A stretch of DNA of 56,718 nt from Acidimicrobiales bacterium (GCA_003243955.1 QHCE01000023.1:1-56718), one strand, 5' to 3'; positions 30,586-40,864 are shown, counted from the first letter of the stretch. Numbers and translations are program-made. The notes: generated from the letters alone by a model not told the origin.

Positions 30586-31989
30586 ATGACTCCAACACTG
30601 AGTGTCGACAGTACTCCTGAACCTGCCGGTCCTGGCTACAGCCCGCTGCCTGATGTCGAGCATGCCGACGTAGCTGATCGGCATGCGCTGCGGCGCGTCG
30701 TGGGCATCTCTACCGAGCTGGCTGACATCAGCGAGGTCGAGTACCGCAAGCTTCGACTGGAACACGTGGTGCTGGTAGGAGTGTGGACCACTGGCACCGC
30801 AGCGGATGCGCAGCGTTCTCTGGTGGAGCTGGCAGCGCTGTCAGAGACCGCTGGGGCGCAAGTCCTGGACGGGCTTGTGCAGCGCCGAGACAAGCCCGAT
30901 CCGGCCACATACATTGGCTCAGGTAAGGCCGCTGAACTTAAAGAGGTGGTGTTGGCATGCGGCGCCGACACCGTTATCTGTGACGGTGAACTTTCCCCGG
31001 GCCAGCTCACCCAGCTAGAAGACGTAGTGAAAGTTAAAGTTGTCGACCGGGTTGCGCTGATTCTCGATATTTTTGCCCAGCATGCTCGCAGTCGCGCGGG
31101 CAAAGCCCAAGTGGAGCTTGCTCAGCTGCGGTACCTACTACCTCGGCTGCGCGGGTGGGGTGCGGCGTTGTCGCGTACTGGCGGCGGCATCGGTACTCGC
31201 CAAGGTTCGGGTGAAACGAAGCTGGAGACGGATCGGCGGCGGATTCGGGCCAGAATGTCCGCGCTGCGTAAAGATATTGCGGCCATGGCGGCAGTCCGCA
31301 CCACCCAGCGGCAGTCGCGACGCCGCTCCCAGACGCCTTCGGTAGCGATTGCCGGGTACACCAATGCTGGAAAATCTAGCTTGCTCAACCGGCTTACCGA
31401 CGCTGATGTGCTCGTGCAAGACGCACTTTTTGCCACTTTGGACCCCATCGTGCGGCGCACCCAAACTCCCGATGGTCGTAGCTACACACTCACGGACACT
31501 GTAGGTTTCGTTCGTCATTTGCCCCATCAACTCGTCGATGCCTTCGCCTCCACGCTAGAGGAAGTAGCCGCCGCCGATGTAATCATGCACGTGGTGGACG
31601 CCCACGACCCCGATCCACTCGGACAGCTGCGCACCGTGCGCGCGGTGCTGGCGGATGTAGGAGCTGGCGACATTCCTGAGCTGGTGGTGGTGAACAAGGT
31701 AGACGCAGCTGATGCGCCATTTCTCGCACAGCTACGGGGCGCGCTGCCAGACGCGATGTACGTCTCCGCGGTTAGCGGAGAGGGAGTCGATCAGCTGCGC
31801 GAAGCGGTGGCGATCGCGCTGCCTCGACCGCAGACTGAAGTAGACGTGTGTGTGCCATTTGAACGGGGAGATGTCATGGCCCGGGTATATCGCGATGGCG
31901 AAGTTCTTGCTGTACGGCATGAACCAGATGGCACCAAATTGCGGGCACTGGTCTCCCCGGAGTTAGCCGCTGCGCTGCACGAACTTTAG
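30586..31989 (+). CDS. hflX: GTPase HflX
   Basis: GGGIGTRQGSGETKLETDRR; VAIAGYTNAGKSSLLNRLT. Confidence 0.95.
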   Translation: MTPTLSVDSTPEPAGPGYSPLPDVEHADVADRHALRRVVGISTELADISEVEYRKLRLEHVVLVGVWTTGTAADAQRSLVELAALSETAGAQVLDGLVQRRDKPDPATYIGSGKAAELKEVVLACGADTVICDGELSPGQLTQLEDVVKVKVVDRVALILDIFAQHARSRAGKAQVELAQLRYLLPRLRGWGAALSRTGGGIGTRQGSGETKLETDRRRIRARMSALRKDIAAMAAVRTTQRQSRRRSQTPSVAIAGYTNAGKSSLLNRLTDADVLVQDALFATLDPIVRRTQTPDGRSYTLTDTVGFVRHLPHQLVDAFASTLEEVAAADVIMHVVDAHDPDPLGQLRTVRAVLADVGAGDIPELVVVNKVDAADAPFLAQLRGALPDAMYVSAVSGEGVDQLREAVAIALPRPQTEVDVCVPFERGDVMARVYRDGEVLAVRHEPDGTKLRALVSPELAAALHEL

Positions 31990-32051
31990 CGCAGCAGTAT
32001 TTATTGAGCTACCCATCGAACTGTCTGTCAAACTCTGTCACACTAGAGCGC

Positions 32052-33365
32052 GTGTCAGTACGTTCGGTGATACTGAGAGCTCTGTATAGCCGTGTTTTGG
32101 CAGGTGCTCTTAGGGTGCCCCTGAGCGCCGCGTTGCTACTGGGATTGCTCGCCGCTCCGGCCTTCGCTGAATCGGCGGGTGCTGCGCCGCTGTGCCGCAT
32201 CGCTGATCCGCGCCTGGCTGAGCTGAGCGGGCTGGTCGCCACCGCCTCCGGATACGCCGCCGTCAGCACCGGAGGAACCGAGGTTAAGGTCTACCTCCTG
32301 GACCGTGAATGTGCGATCTCGAAAACTTTGATTTCCCCCCAGGACCCGTTTGATCCCGAAGACCTTGCCCGTACCTCCGATGGGACGCTATGGGTTGCCG
32401 ACATTGGTGACAATAATCGTGAACGCCAGTCTCTGGTGATCTGGCAGGTCAACCCCGTGAGTGGTGTCGCAACCCGCCATCGGCTCGCTTATCCCGACGG
32501 TCCGCATGATGCGGAAGCTCTACTAATGCCAGAAAATAAAGTCCCGCTCATCGTGACTAAAGAGCGGTCTGGAGCCGCAAAAATATATACCGCTGTCCAG
32601 TCGCTGGGCTCGCCTAGCGCGGCCATTGGCACGCTACGCGCGGCAGGAACGCTCACCATTTCCGCGTCTGGAACGGCGGGGGGTCCCAGCAATCTAGGGA
32701 CGGCAGCACAGCTACTGATCACCGGAGGCGCGGTATCTCCTGACGGGAAACGAGTTGCGCTGCGCACCTATACCGATGCTTATGAGTGGGATATCGCCGA
32801 TGGCGGTATCTCCGCCGCGTTGGCATCAGGTAAGAGTCGCCGCACACCGTTGGCGGGTGAGCCGCATGGTGCGGCGATCAGCTACACCACCGACGGCGGT
32901 GGGTTCCTCACTGTCTCTGGTGGGGAAGGTCAGTCGTTGCAACAGTGGACGCCCGCGGGTGCAGCTAAGGGCCATGAGCCCCACAAGAGCGACACCGGTG
33001 GGGGCGGATTCAGCCTACCTGAGCTTAATCGCAGCAACCTGTTGAACGGTATTTATGCAGTGGCGGCGCTAGGTATGCTCCTCCTGGTAAGCGGTGTAGT
33101 CGGTATTGTGCGGTTTAGGCGCGGCGGAGGGAGTTTAGTCGACGATTCCGACGCTGACGCCGAGCACGAGAGGGGCCACGTTAGTCCCGCGGAGCTTTCA
33201 CGCCCAACGCCCGCCGCCGCGGGCCAAACGCGGTATTCTTCTTCTCCTCGACGGCCATTTCCGGAGCCACCGCCGCCCCCTGGCGGTGCGGTCTCCACAC
33301 GAGGCACGGTATACGGCTCGAACTCGATCGTTGATCAGCCCACTAATTCCAAACGCGGAACGTAG
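32052..33365 (+). CDS. secreted/membrane-anchored beta-propeller-like protein
   Basis: Signal peptide, ADPRLAELSGLVAT...DPEDLARTSDGTLWVADIGDN..., C-terminal TM. Confidence 0.65.
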   Translation: MSVRSVILRALYSRVLAGALRVPLSAALLLGLLAAPAFAESAGAAPLCRIADPRLAELSGLVATASGYAAVSTGGTEVKVYLLDRECAISKTLISPQDPFDPEDLARTSDGTLWVADIGDNNRERQSLVIWQVNPVSGVATRHRLAYPDGPHDAEALLMPENKVPLIVTKERSGAAKIYTAVQSLGSPSAAIGTLRAAGTLTISASGTAGGPSNLGTAAQLLITGGAVSPDGKRVALRTYTDAYEWDIADGGISAALASGKSRRTPLAGEPHGAAISYTTDGGGFLTVSGGEGQSLQQWTPAGAAKGHEPHKSDTGGGGFSLPELNRSNLLNGIYAVAALGMLLLVSGVVGIVRFRRGGGSLVDDSDADAEHERGHVSPAELSRPTPAAAGQTRYSSSPRRPFPEPPPPPGGAVSTRGTVYGSNSIVDQPTNSKRGT

Positions 33366-33395
33366 CAAAAGCTAGCAGTGGTAAGAGGTCGCGGG

Positions 33396-34109
33396 CTATA
33401 ACCGCCGGAGCACGCTGACTACTTTTCCCAGCACTGTAGCTTCGTCACCGAGGATCGGCTCATAGGAAGCGTTATGTGGAAGCAGCCAAACATGCCCGTC
33501 TTTGCGTTGAAACGTTTTGACAGTGGCCTCGCCATCGATCATGGCGGCTGTTATTTCTCCGTTGTTCACTTCCGGCTGTTGTCGTACAACTACCCAGTCA
33601 CCGTCGCAGATAGCTGCGTCAACCATGGAGTCCCCAACTACCTTGAGCGAGAATAGTTCGCCTTCGCCCACCAGCTCTTTCGGCAACGGAAAGACGTCTT
33701 CGGTGCTTTGTTCGGCCAGGATTGGGCCACCGGCGGCGATCCGCCCCACCACAGGAACGTAGCGGGGGCGTGGGGTGAACTCGATTACATTGGAGTCGCC
33801 GCTTAGAGCTAGGCCCGTGTCCGTGTCAGGTCGAACATCAACGGCTCGGGGTCGATTCGGGTCACGGCGCAAAACACCCTTTTTATGCAGCACGGTGAGC
33901 TGATAGGCGACGCTGGACGGCGAGGTGAGCCCGACGGCTTCTCCGATTTCCCGCACACTCGGCGGATAACCGCGGCTACGCACGGATTCTCGAATCATGT
34001 CGACAATACGCTGCTGACGGTTGCTCAGCGTGGCTCTGGCAGCAGATGGCTCCGCCGTCGTGAGCGCGGCCACTTCGCGCAGTGCTGGGTTAAGTGATGC
34101 GCTAGCCAC
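33396..34109 (-). CDS. lexA: LexA repressor
   Basis: [44 protein letters not shown]; Ser/Lys protease region [13 protein letters not shown]. Confidence 0.97.
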   Translation of the reverse strand: MASASLNPALREVAALTTAEPSAARATLSNRQQRIVDMIRESVRSRGYPPSVREIGEAVGLTSPSSVAYQLTVLHKKGVLRRDPNRPRAVDVRPDTDTGLALSGDSNVIEFTPRPRYVPVVGRIAAGGPILAEQSTEDVFPLPKELVGEGELFSLKVVGDSMVDAAICDGDWVVVRQQPEVNNGEITAAMIDGEATVKTFQRKDGHVWLLPHNASYEPILGDEATVLGKVVSVLRRL

Positions 34110-34337
34110 ACCAATGCTCCTCTCTTTGCGGCGCTCGGCGGTTAACGTACCGAGCTGCCGTATTAGGCGACTGCTGTGTTGCTCTTAACGCTGAAATATC
34201 GCGGAAACACCGAAACACCGCGGAAGTCTAAGTCCAGACTACGCACAGTAACCGCAGTAAACCAAACATGTGTACGAAAAATCTGATGCCACGCCGGTTT
34301 ACGGCTGGATTTTGTCACACCTTAGGTGTCTAATCCT

Positions 34338-34369
34338 CGTACGGATGTTCTATCGAACACACGTGCTAG
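34338..34369. promoter_or_regulatory. two abutting SOS-box-like 16-mers
   Basis: TCGTACGGATGTTCTA|TCGAACACACGTGCTA vs TCGAAC-N4-GTTCGA, upstream of the LysM gene. Confidence 0.65.
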
Positions 34370-34385
34370 ACCCTCGGGAGTTTAC

Positions 34386-34907
34386 ATGACTATTGCCCAC
34401 GTAGTTGATCGTCGGCCGCGACTATACCTTGTCCCCCCGCTTAATCAGGCGGTTCCTGTTGCAGCCTCACGGTTGCGGCGTTCGCATGCGTTGGAGTCGC
34501 GAGGGCCGGGCTCGCTTACCTCTATGCATCCGGCCGGCCGGATGCGCGGAGTTATTGCCAGAGGCGCTGCTACTGCGAAAGGCGGTGCTACTGCGAGACG
34601 GCGCATACTCCCGCACCAACGGTCATCAGTGCGGCTCACTCGGCGGGGGCGAATCCTGGTTCGGGTATTTCTTGTGATCGTGGCCGCGGTAGTTGCACTC
34701 GCCGTGTCTGTGCAAACTCAGGCCGCAACTACACCTCAGGAATCTTCGCCACACAGCATGCTGGTCACACCAGGCGATACAATGTGGAGCATCGCCGCCG
34801 AGCATGCTGGTTCGGTTAGCGTGCGAGACACAATCCGCGCAATCCTCGAACTAAACAATTTAGACGATGTACGCATAGAACCCGGTCAGCGCTTGCTTCT
34901 ACCCTAG
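34386..34907 (+). CDS. LysM protein, ChiZ/Rv2719c-like, divergent from lexA
   Basis: TM segment and C-terminal LysM MLVTPGDTMWSIAAEHAG...NNLDDVRIEPGQRLLLP; syntenic with lexA and nrdR. Confidence 0.8.
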   Translation: MTIAHVVDRRPRLYLVPPLNQAVPVAASRLRRSHALESRGPGSLTSMHPAGRMRGVIARGAATAKGGATARRRILPHQRSSVRLTRRGRILVRVFLVIVAAVVALAVSVQTQAATTPQESSPHSMLVTPGDTMWSIAAEHAGSVSVRDTIRAILELNNLDDVRIEPGQRLLLP

Positions 34908-34964
34908 ATCCAATTGGTTCCTGCCGTCGTTTTTGAGCCGCCTTACGATGCCCTATTGGCGGCC

Positions 34965-34993
34965 AGGTAATAGTGTGCTGCACACTATTACCT
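34965..34993. promoter_or_regulatory. 29-bp near-perfect palindrome abutting nrdR start
   Basis: aggtaatagtgtgc-t-gcacactattacct directly before GTG. Confidence 0.8.
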
Positions 34994-35461
34994 GTGAAAT
35001 GCCCTTACTGTAAATGTTCCGACTCCCGGGTGGTCGATTCGCGGGAGGCCGAAGAAGGACAAGTAATCCGTCGGCGTAGGTCTTGCCTGGTGTGTGGTCG
35101 TCGGTTCACCACGGTCGAAGAGGCGATGCTCACGGTCGTCAAGCGCAGCGGTGTTAGTGAGCCGTTCAGCCGGAGTAAAGTCGTGTCTGGGGTCCGTAAG
35201 GCATGCCAGGGCCGACCGGTGGACGATGACGCGTTGGCGTTGCTGGCGCAGCAGGTAGAGGAGAACATTCGGGCGACTGGCGTCGCGGAGGTTGGCTCAC
35301 ATGAAGTGGGTCTTGCCATTCTGGTTCCGCTGCGAGAGCTCGATGAAGTGGCCTACCTGCGGTTCGCCAGTGTTTACCGCTCGTTTAGCTCGCTCACCGA
35401 CTTTGAAGCCGAAATCGTTTCGCTACGTCAATCCCGAGCCACAGCAGGAGGCACTCGCTAG
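34994..35461 (+). CDS. nrdR: transcriptional repressor NrdR
   Basis: [42 protein letters not shown]. Confidence 0.96.
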   Translation: MKCPYCKCSDSRVVDSREAEEGQVIRRRRSCLVCGRRFTTVEEAMLTVVKRSGVSEPFSRSKVVSGVRKACQGRPVDDDALALLAQQVEENIRATGVAEVGSHEVGLAILVPLRELDEVAYLRFASVYRSFSSLTDFEAEIVSLRQSRATAGGTR

Positions 35462-35528
35462 TGTTGTTAGCGAGTCATAATGGTCACTGACCTGAAGTTG
35501 CAGTGGTGCGCGTCGTATAGGAGTACAC

Positions 35529-36194
35529 ATGGCGGTCTCGCCGCAATGTAGCCATGGTCAACTGGCTCGTTGGGTAGGCGTTGCGTTGCTCTGTCTCATT
35601 GGCTTACTTGTCGCCGGCTGCGGCCCTGATCCGGCCAAGAGTTCCTCCAGTCGTGACCAATCATCGGCTTCTAGCGCGCAACATTCCGCTTCGCCCTCCG
35701 CGCCGGTGTTGCCACGCGCGGTTCCTCCCGCGGCCGACGCTGGAGGAATCTGCCGCAAGATCAGCTATGAACTGATCAAGCGTGAGACCGGACTGTCTTT
35801 CGACATAGCGGCCTTCCACCGCTCGAAACAGCCTGGGGGAGATGCTGGCAGCAGCGTCGAATCATGCACACTGCGAAGTGCGCAGCACCAGCTGCCAGAT
35901 CTCACGCTCACATTCGCCGCTGGAAAGCTAGATGCCAAAGCATTCAAGGAGCGATTCACTCCACAAGGGGCGCAAGACGCCAGCGGCCTTGGCAAGGGTG
36001 CTTACACCATTGTTCACTTGGCCGAACCAGCCCAAGGCGTTGCCGCCGGCCCCAGTTACGAGGTGGGTTGGTTCACCGATGCGGGCAGCTTCACACTAGT
36101 AGTCACCACTGAGCCCAGAAGTGACCCTAAACGCTCCGCGGCGCTTCCTGGCAAGCTCCTAGCATTAGGCAAAAAGCTCCAGACGCCCTCTTAG
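35529..36194 (+). CDS. DUF3558-like lipoprotein
   Basis: LLCLIGLLVAGCGPDPAKSSSS lipobox. Confidence 0.6.
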   Translation: MAVSPQCSHGQLARWVGVALLCLIGLLVAGCGPDPAKSSSSRDQSSASSAQHSASPSAPVLPRAVPPAADAGGICRKISYELIKRETGLSFDIAAFHRSKQPGGDAGSSVESCTLRSAQHQLPDLTLTFAAGKLDAKAFKERFTPQGAQDASGLGKGAYTIVHLAEPAQGVAAGPSYEVGWFTDAGSFTLVVTTEPRSDPKRSAALPGKLLALGKKLQTPS

Positions 36195-36889
36195 GTCAGA
36201 TCGGCGGCTTGGCCTTCTCGGCTTACAAACACTAAACTGGTCATAGCGTGCGGTATACGCACCGTGCCGGTCAGTCCAGCAACGGTGATTTCGCCGTCAT
36301 CGCGAGTCAACGTGATCGGGCGTCCTGGAGCGACTCCGGCGTCGTAGAGCCGGCGCAGTAAATCAGGATGCTTCTGGAGCTCCTCTGAAATGCGACGAAC
36401 GGATAACGGTAAGTCCGCCGGTGCTGAGATAAGAGGGGTGGCCGTTTCGGGCGCGCTCATCGACACCGTCGAATCGAGCTCATCCAGCCCTGGAATGAGG
36501 TTTCCGTACGGGGAGACCGAAGGCCGGCCCAACAGTTGATAGACCTTACGCTCCACCTCGTCGCTCATCACATGCTCCCAGCGACACGCTTCAATGTGGG
36601 CGATCTCGTATTCTAACCCGATCACATTTACCAGCAACAACTCGGCGAGCCGATGTTTGCGCATAACAGCGATGGCTCGGTGCCTACCTGCCTCAGTAAG
36701 TTCAAGGTGGCGGTCGCCTTCCACGCGGACCAGGACGTCTCGCTCCATACGGGCGACGGTTTGGCTCACAGTCGGCCCACTTTGCTGTAGCCGCTCAGCG
36801 ATGCGGGCACGAAGCGGTACGACGCCCTCTTCTTCCAGCTCGAGAATTGTCCGCAAGTACATCTCGGTGGTGTCAATCAGGTCGCTCAC
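36191..36889 (-). CDS. ideR: DtxR/IdeR-family iron-dependent repressor
   Basis: LIDTTEMYLRTILELEEEGVVPLRARIAERLQQSGPTVSQTVARMERD. Confidence 0.92.
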   Translation of the reverse strand: MSDLIDTTEMYLRTILELEEEGVVPLRARIAERLQQSGPTVSQTVARMERDVLVRVEGDRHLELTEAGRHRAIAVMRKHRLAELLLVNVIGLEYEIAHIEACRWEHVMSDEVERKVYQLLGRPSVSPYGNLIPGLDELDSTVSMSAPETATPLISAPADLPLSVRRISEELQKHPDLLRRLYDAGVAPGRPITLTRDDGEITVAGLTGTVRIPHAMTSLVFVSREGQAADLT

Positions 36890-36914
36890 GCTGCGCTCCT
36901 TTCATTACGTGATG

Positions 36915-37973
36915 CTACCCGGCAGCTCTATCGGCGTAGCGCAGCGTGGCAGAGTCGGGAAGTCGTGTCCGGTTGCCCGGTACGTTGTCTGCCCCGCAGT
37001 CCGTGTCGGCGCAAGAGCTGGTGCGGAAGGTGCGGCGGTAGGTGTCGGGCGGGATTCCAACAGCGCGGTTGAAGTGGCGGCGCAGTGTGGCGGCGCTTCC
37101 CATGCCGACGCTTTCGGCGATGTGATCGATGCTGTCGCTACTGTTTTCGAGCAGCTCACGGGCTCGGTGTATCCGTTGGGTGAGAAGCCACTGCAGCGGG
37201 GTGGCTCCCGTAATGGAGGTGAAGTGGCGGTTGAGGTTCCGCGAGCTCATACATGCTCGTCGGGCGAGGTCGTGAACGGTTAACGGCTGGTCGAGATGGG
37301 TGATCGCCCAGCTCAGGACGTCGACCAGTCCCGTGTTTTCACTAGGTGGGACCGGGTTGGTGATGAACTGCGCTTGCCCTCCAGGGCGGTGCGGTGCCAC
37401 GACCAGTCGGCGAGCGATAGCGTTAGCGACTGAGGTGCCGTGATCGGTGCGGACGATGTGCAGGCACAGGTCGATGCCGGCGGCCTTACCTGCGGAGGTC
37501 AGAATCTGACCCTCGTCGACGTAGAGCACGTTCGGGTCGACATCGATGGCAGGGTAGCGCTCGGCGAGCAGGGCAGCATGCATCCAATGGGTGGTAGCGC
37601 GCCGGCCGTCAAGGAGCCCGGCGGCGGCGAGCACAAAAGCGCCGGTGCAGATCGATGCCACGCGGGCGCCGCGATCGTAGGCGGCGCGCACGGCATCGAC
37701 GAGGTCGCCGGGTGGATTATGGGCATTGTCGTGGCAGGCCGGCACAATGACGGTGTCCGCGGCGGCGAGTTGGTCGAATCCGTGCGGGGTGTCTGCGCGG
37801 AACCAACCCCCGACCCGGGCCCTTGGCGGTGCGCAGACAGTGAAGTCATACCAGGGGCCGAAGTGACCGCTCGGGAGTGGGCCGAAGATAGCGCAGGGGC
37901 CGGCGAGCTCAAACAGCGGAACTCCATCGGTAATCGCTAAGGCAACAGACGTCATGTCCGTAACTGTACGCAT
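36915..37973 (-). CDS. GlxA-type AraC-family regulator with DJ-1/PfpI domain
   Basis: VALAITDGVPLFELAGPCAIFG...VASICTGAFVLAAAGLLDGRRATTHW...AraC HTH HIAESVGMGSAATLRRHF. Confidence 0.9.
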   Translation of the reverse strand: MRTVTDMTSVALAITDGVPLFELAGPCAIFGPLPSGHFGPWYDFTVCAPPRARVGGWFRADTPHGFDQLAAADTVIVPACHDNAHNPPGDLVDAVRAAYDRGARVASICTGAFVLAAAGLLDGRRATTHWMHAALLAERYPAIDVDPNVLYVDEGQILTSAGKAAGIDLCLHIVRTDHGTSVANAIARRLVVAPHRPGGQAQFITNPVPPSENTGLVDVLSWAITHLDQPLTVHDLARRACMSSRNLNRHFTSITGATPLQWLLTQRIHRARELLENSSDSIDHIAESVGMGSAATLRRHFNRAVGIPPDTYRRTFRTSSCADTDCGADNVPGNRTRLPDSATLRYADRAAG

Positions 37974-38017
37974 AATGTCATTTCGGCCACTCGTGGTGGA
38001 TCTGTTCGACCACGAGG

Positions 38018-39310
38018 ATGGGCGGCATGGCACAAAATGTGATCGCAGACGACCACCGCGTTGCGCGGCATCCCATGCCTCCTGCGCGCGGTGATCGTTC
38101 CTGGCTGCGGGTCGGGATCGCGGTGGCAGCGGTGGGATGGGGTGCCAATCAGTTTGTTCCGTTGCTGCTGATGTACCAAGCCAAGCTGGGATTATCGGCG
38201 GCGACGGTCCAGGCAACGTTCGGGCTCTACGCGCTCGGGCTAATGCCGGGACTGTTGCTTGGAGGTCCGATCTCGGACCGGGTCGGGCGTCGCCGCGTGA
38301 TGTTGGTGGCGCTCGGCACGTCGATTCTGGCAAGCGTCTTCCTGGTCGCGGGAGGCTCTGGACTGACATGGCTGTTTGTTGGGCGACTGATCGCGGGTAT
38401 TGCCAGCGGCGCGGCGTTCAGCTCCGGCGCCGCGTGGATCAAGGAGCTGTCGCCGGTAGGCCGCTCGGGCGAAGCCAATTCGGGCCCTCGACGGGTGACG
38501 GTGACGGTGACGGCGGGTTTCGCCGGAGGGCCCCTGACCGCTGGGCTGCTCGCCCAGTGGGCGCCGGTGCCGACGATGGTGCCGTACCTTCCGCACCTGG
38601 CGCTGGCCGTCCTCGCCGTTCCACTTATAGCTGGGACCCGCGAAACTCGACCCGCACACCGACGGGGCACTCTGCTTCGACAACTGCGGATTCCTGGAGT
38701 AGGAGGGCGCCGGTTCCGCACCGTTGTGGTTCCCCTAGCGCCATGGGTGTTTGGGTCTGCATCGGTGGCGCTGGCCTACCTACCCGGGCTGGTAAGGGAT
38801 CGACTGGGCGGCGGCGTGCTAGTGTTCGCCGCCGTCATCGGGGCCCTCACCGCCCTAGCCGGCATTCTCGTTCAACCCCTGGCCCGCAAGGTCGACCACC
38901 CGAGTCGGCCACGCCTCATCTGGGCGTCCCTGGCGATCGTCGTTGCCGGCTTGCTTGTTGCCGCCGCCGCGGCGAAGGAATCGCAGCCGGCGTTGATCGT
39001 GGTAGCGGCCGTGGTGCTCGGTGCGGGCTACGGATGCTGTCAGGTATGTGGCCTTCTCGAGGTGCAGCGTCTGGCTGGACCGGACAACCTAGCCGGGCTG
39101 ACTGCCGCCTATCAAGCGGTCACCTATCTCGGTTTCGCCGTGCCGTTCCTTCTGGCCGCGGCCGCGCAGATTGCGGACGCCGTCGTGCTGTTGGTCGTAT
39201 TGGCGGCACTCGCCTGCCTCACGCTGGTCTGGACGACCCGCGCCGCCATGTTCAAGTCCGCCTTGGCCGGGCTGACAAGCAACGACGAACTCCGAGGAGA
39301 TCAAGCATGA
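38018..39310 (+). CDS. MFS transporter
   Basis: 12-TM-like, GGPISDRVGRRRVMLVALG. Confidence 0.88.
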   Translation: MGGMAQNVIADDHRVARHPMPPARGDRSWLRVGIAVAAVGWGANQFVPLLLMYQAKLGLSAATVQATFGLYALGLMPGLLLGGPISDRVGRRRVMLVALGTSILASVFLVAGGSGLTWLFVGRLIAGIASGAAFSSGAAWIKELSPVGRSGEANSGPRRVTVTVTAGFAGGPLTAGLLAQWAPVPTMVPYLPHLALAVLAVPLIAGTRETRPAHRRGTLLRQLRIPGVGGRRFRTVVVPLAPWVFGSASVALAYLPGLVRDRLGGGVLVFAAVIGALTALAGILVQPLARKVDHPSRPRLIWASLAIVVAGLLVAAAAAKESQPALIVVAAVVLGAGYGCCQVCGLLEVQRLAGPDNLAGLTAAYQAVTYLGFAVPFLLAAAAQIADAVVLLVVLAALACLTLVWTTRAAMFKSALAGLTSNDELRGDQA

Positions 39311-40743
39311 ACGACGCCACCGTGACACCCGTTCCCGAAATCCTCGCGCTTGGCGCGGCCGAGGTTGGCCGCCGCCTGTTAGCAGGGGAGTTCTCCAGCA
39401 CTGAGCTCATCACCGCACTCCTGGAACGCATCGACAGGATCAACCCCACCGTGAACGCCGTCCGCGAAACCCTTTACGACCAGGCGCTGAGCAGCGCCCA
39501 CGCCGCCGACTATCGTCTGAAATCGGGGAGTCCTTGCGGCCCCTTCGAGGGGGTACCCATCACTGTCAAAGACAACATCGACGTTGCCGGAACGGCCACG
39601 ACTCAAGGGGTCGCTGCTTTCGCCGGCCGCATCGCCGACACCGACGCGCCGTCGGTCGCTAACCTTCGCCAAGCCGGCGCAATCCCGATCGGTCGCACCA
39701 ACATGCCGGACTTCGCGTTACGCTGGCACACCGATAGTGGACTGTGTGGGCCGACGCTGAACCCGTGGGACGCCGACCTGACACCCGGCGGATCCAGCGG
39801 CGGCGAAGCAGTGAGTCTGGCGACCGGTATGAGCTTGCTTGGCCTAGGTACCGACTTGGGCGGCTCGCTGCGGTGGCCGTCGCAGTGCGCCGGAACCTCG
39901 GCGCTGCGCCCTACGCTCGGCCGGATACCCCAAGCGTCGTCGATCGAGCCGACCGCAAGCTCGATGAGCCTTCAGCTGCTCGACGTCCATGGCCCCATGG
40001 CCAGACGGATCGAAGACCTCCGCCTCGCCTTGAGGATCATGAGTGCCCCGGATCCCGGGGATCCCTGGCACTGTCCCGTGCCGCCTTCCTACGTGCCAGC
40101 CACGCTCCGGCGAGTGCACGTCTTGCACGAGCTCGCCGGGGTCGATATCGATCCGAGCGTTCAGAAAGCCATGCAACGCGCCGCCGCCGCGCTGCAGACC
40201 CACGGGTATGAGCTGGTCGATGACACCCCGCCGGGTATCAATGACGCCGCCGCGGCCTGGGCGCAGCTCATGACCAGCGACGCCCGCCGAATATGGCCTG
40301 CGCTGGAACAGGTTGCGTCTGCGGGTGGCAAGCAGTTCATGGAAACTATGTTCGACCTCATACCAGCCATTGGGCACGATGACTACGCCCAGCTGTTCGT
40401 GACCCGTCACAAACTCGCTCGAGCTTGGGGCGAGCATCAAAACCGGGTCCCGCTCGTGCTTGCGCCCATCTTTGCCGGGCCGGCATTCCTCGCGGGTAGC
40501 GACCTCGCCGGTCCTTGCGCGGCGGCTCGCATTGTCGAAGGGCTGAGAGCGACACTCGTCGTCAACTTACTTGGACTGCCCTCGGTTGCCGTCCCTGTCG
40601 GTCTGGTCAACCACTTGCCTCAAGCCGTGCAGCTCATCGGTCCGCGCTTCGGTGAGGAAATCTGTTTGCAGGCAGCGGAAGTAATCGAGGCAGCGGTGGA
40701 ACGGATTACGCCTATCAACCCTCGAGTGCGTCGGAATCCGTAG
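39307..40743 (+). CDS. amidase
   Basis: Amidase signature VPITVKDNIDVAG, TPGGSSGGEAV, GTDLGGSLRWPS. Confidence 0.92.
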   Translation: MNDATVTPVPEILALGAAEVGRRLLAGEFSSTELITALLERIDRINPTVNAVRETLYDQALSSAHAADYRLKSGSPCGPFEGVPITVKDNIDVAGTATTQGVAAFAGRIADTDAPSVANLRQAGAIPIGRTNMPDFALRWHTDSGLCGPTLNPWDADLTPGGSSGGEAVSLATGMSLLGLGTDLGGSLRWPSQCAGTSALRPTLGRIPQASSIEPTASSMSLQLLDVHGPMARRIEDLRLALRIMSAPDPGDPWHCPVPPSYVPATLRRVHVLHELAGVDIDPSVQKAMQRAAAALQTHGYELVDDTPPGINDAAAAWAQLMTSDARRIWPALEQVASAGGKQFMETMFDLIPAIGHDDYAQLFVTRHKLARAWGEHQNRVPLVLAPIFAGPAFLAGSDLAGPCAAARIVEGLRATLVVNLLGLPSVAVPVGLVNHLPQAVQLIGPRFGEEICLQAAEVIEAAVERITPINPRVRRNP

Positions 40744-40820
40744 CCGTCTGGCACAGATGCTAGTTGACCACCTACCGGGACCCTCTCTCAGCTGGACAGG
40801 TACAAAAATCGCGGTTGTGT

Positions 40821-40864
40821 CGAGTTCGTCGATAAAGGCTGGGACTCCTACACGTCGTCCCACC
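40821..40864. repeat. imperfect direct repeat copy A flanking HEPN/MNT
   Basis: cgagttcgtcgataaaggctgggactcctacacgtcgtcccacc. Confidence 0.7.

Noticed and set aside
38137-39306. 868-aa ORF whose first about 390 codons overlap the MFS gene in another frame
   Set aside because: Overlapping part is Arg/Gly/Pro-rich out-of-frame translation of a GC-rich gene; only the amidase part from 39307 is real.
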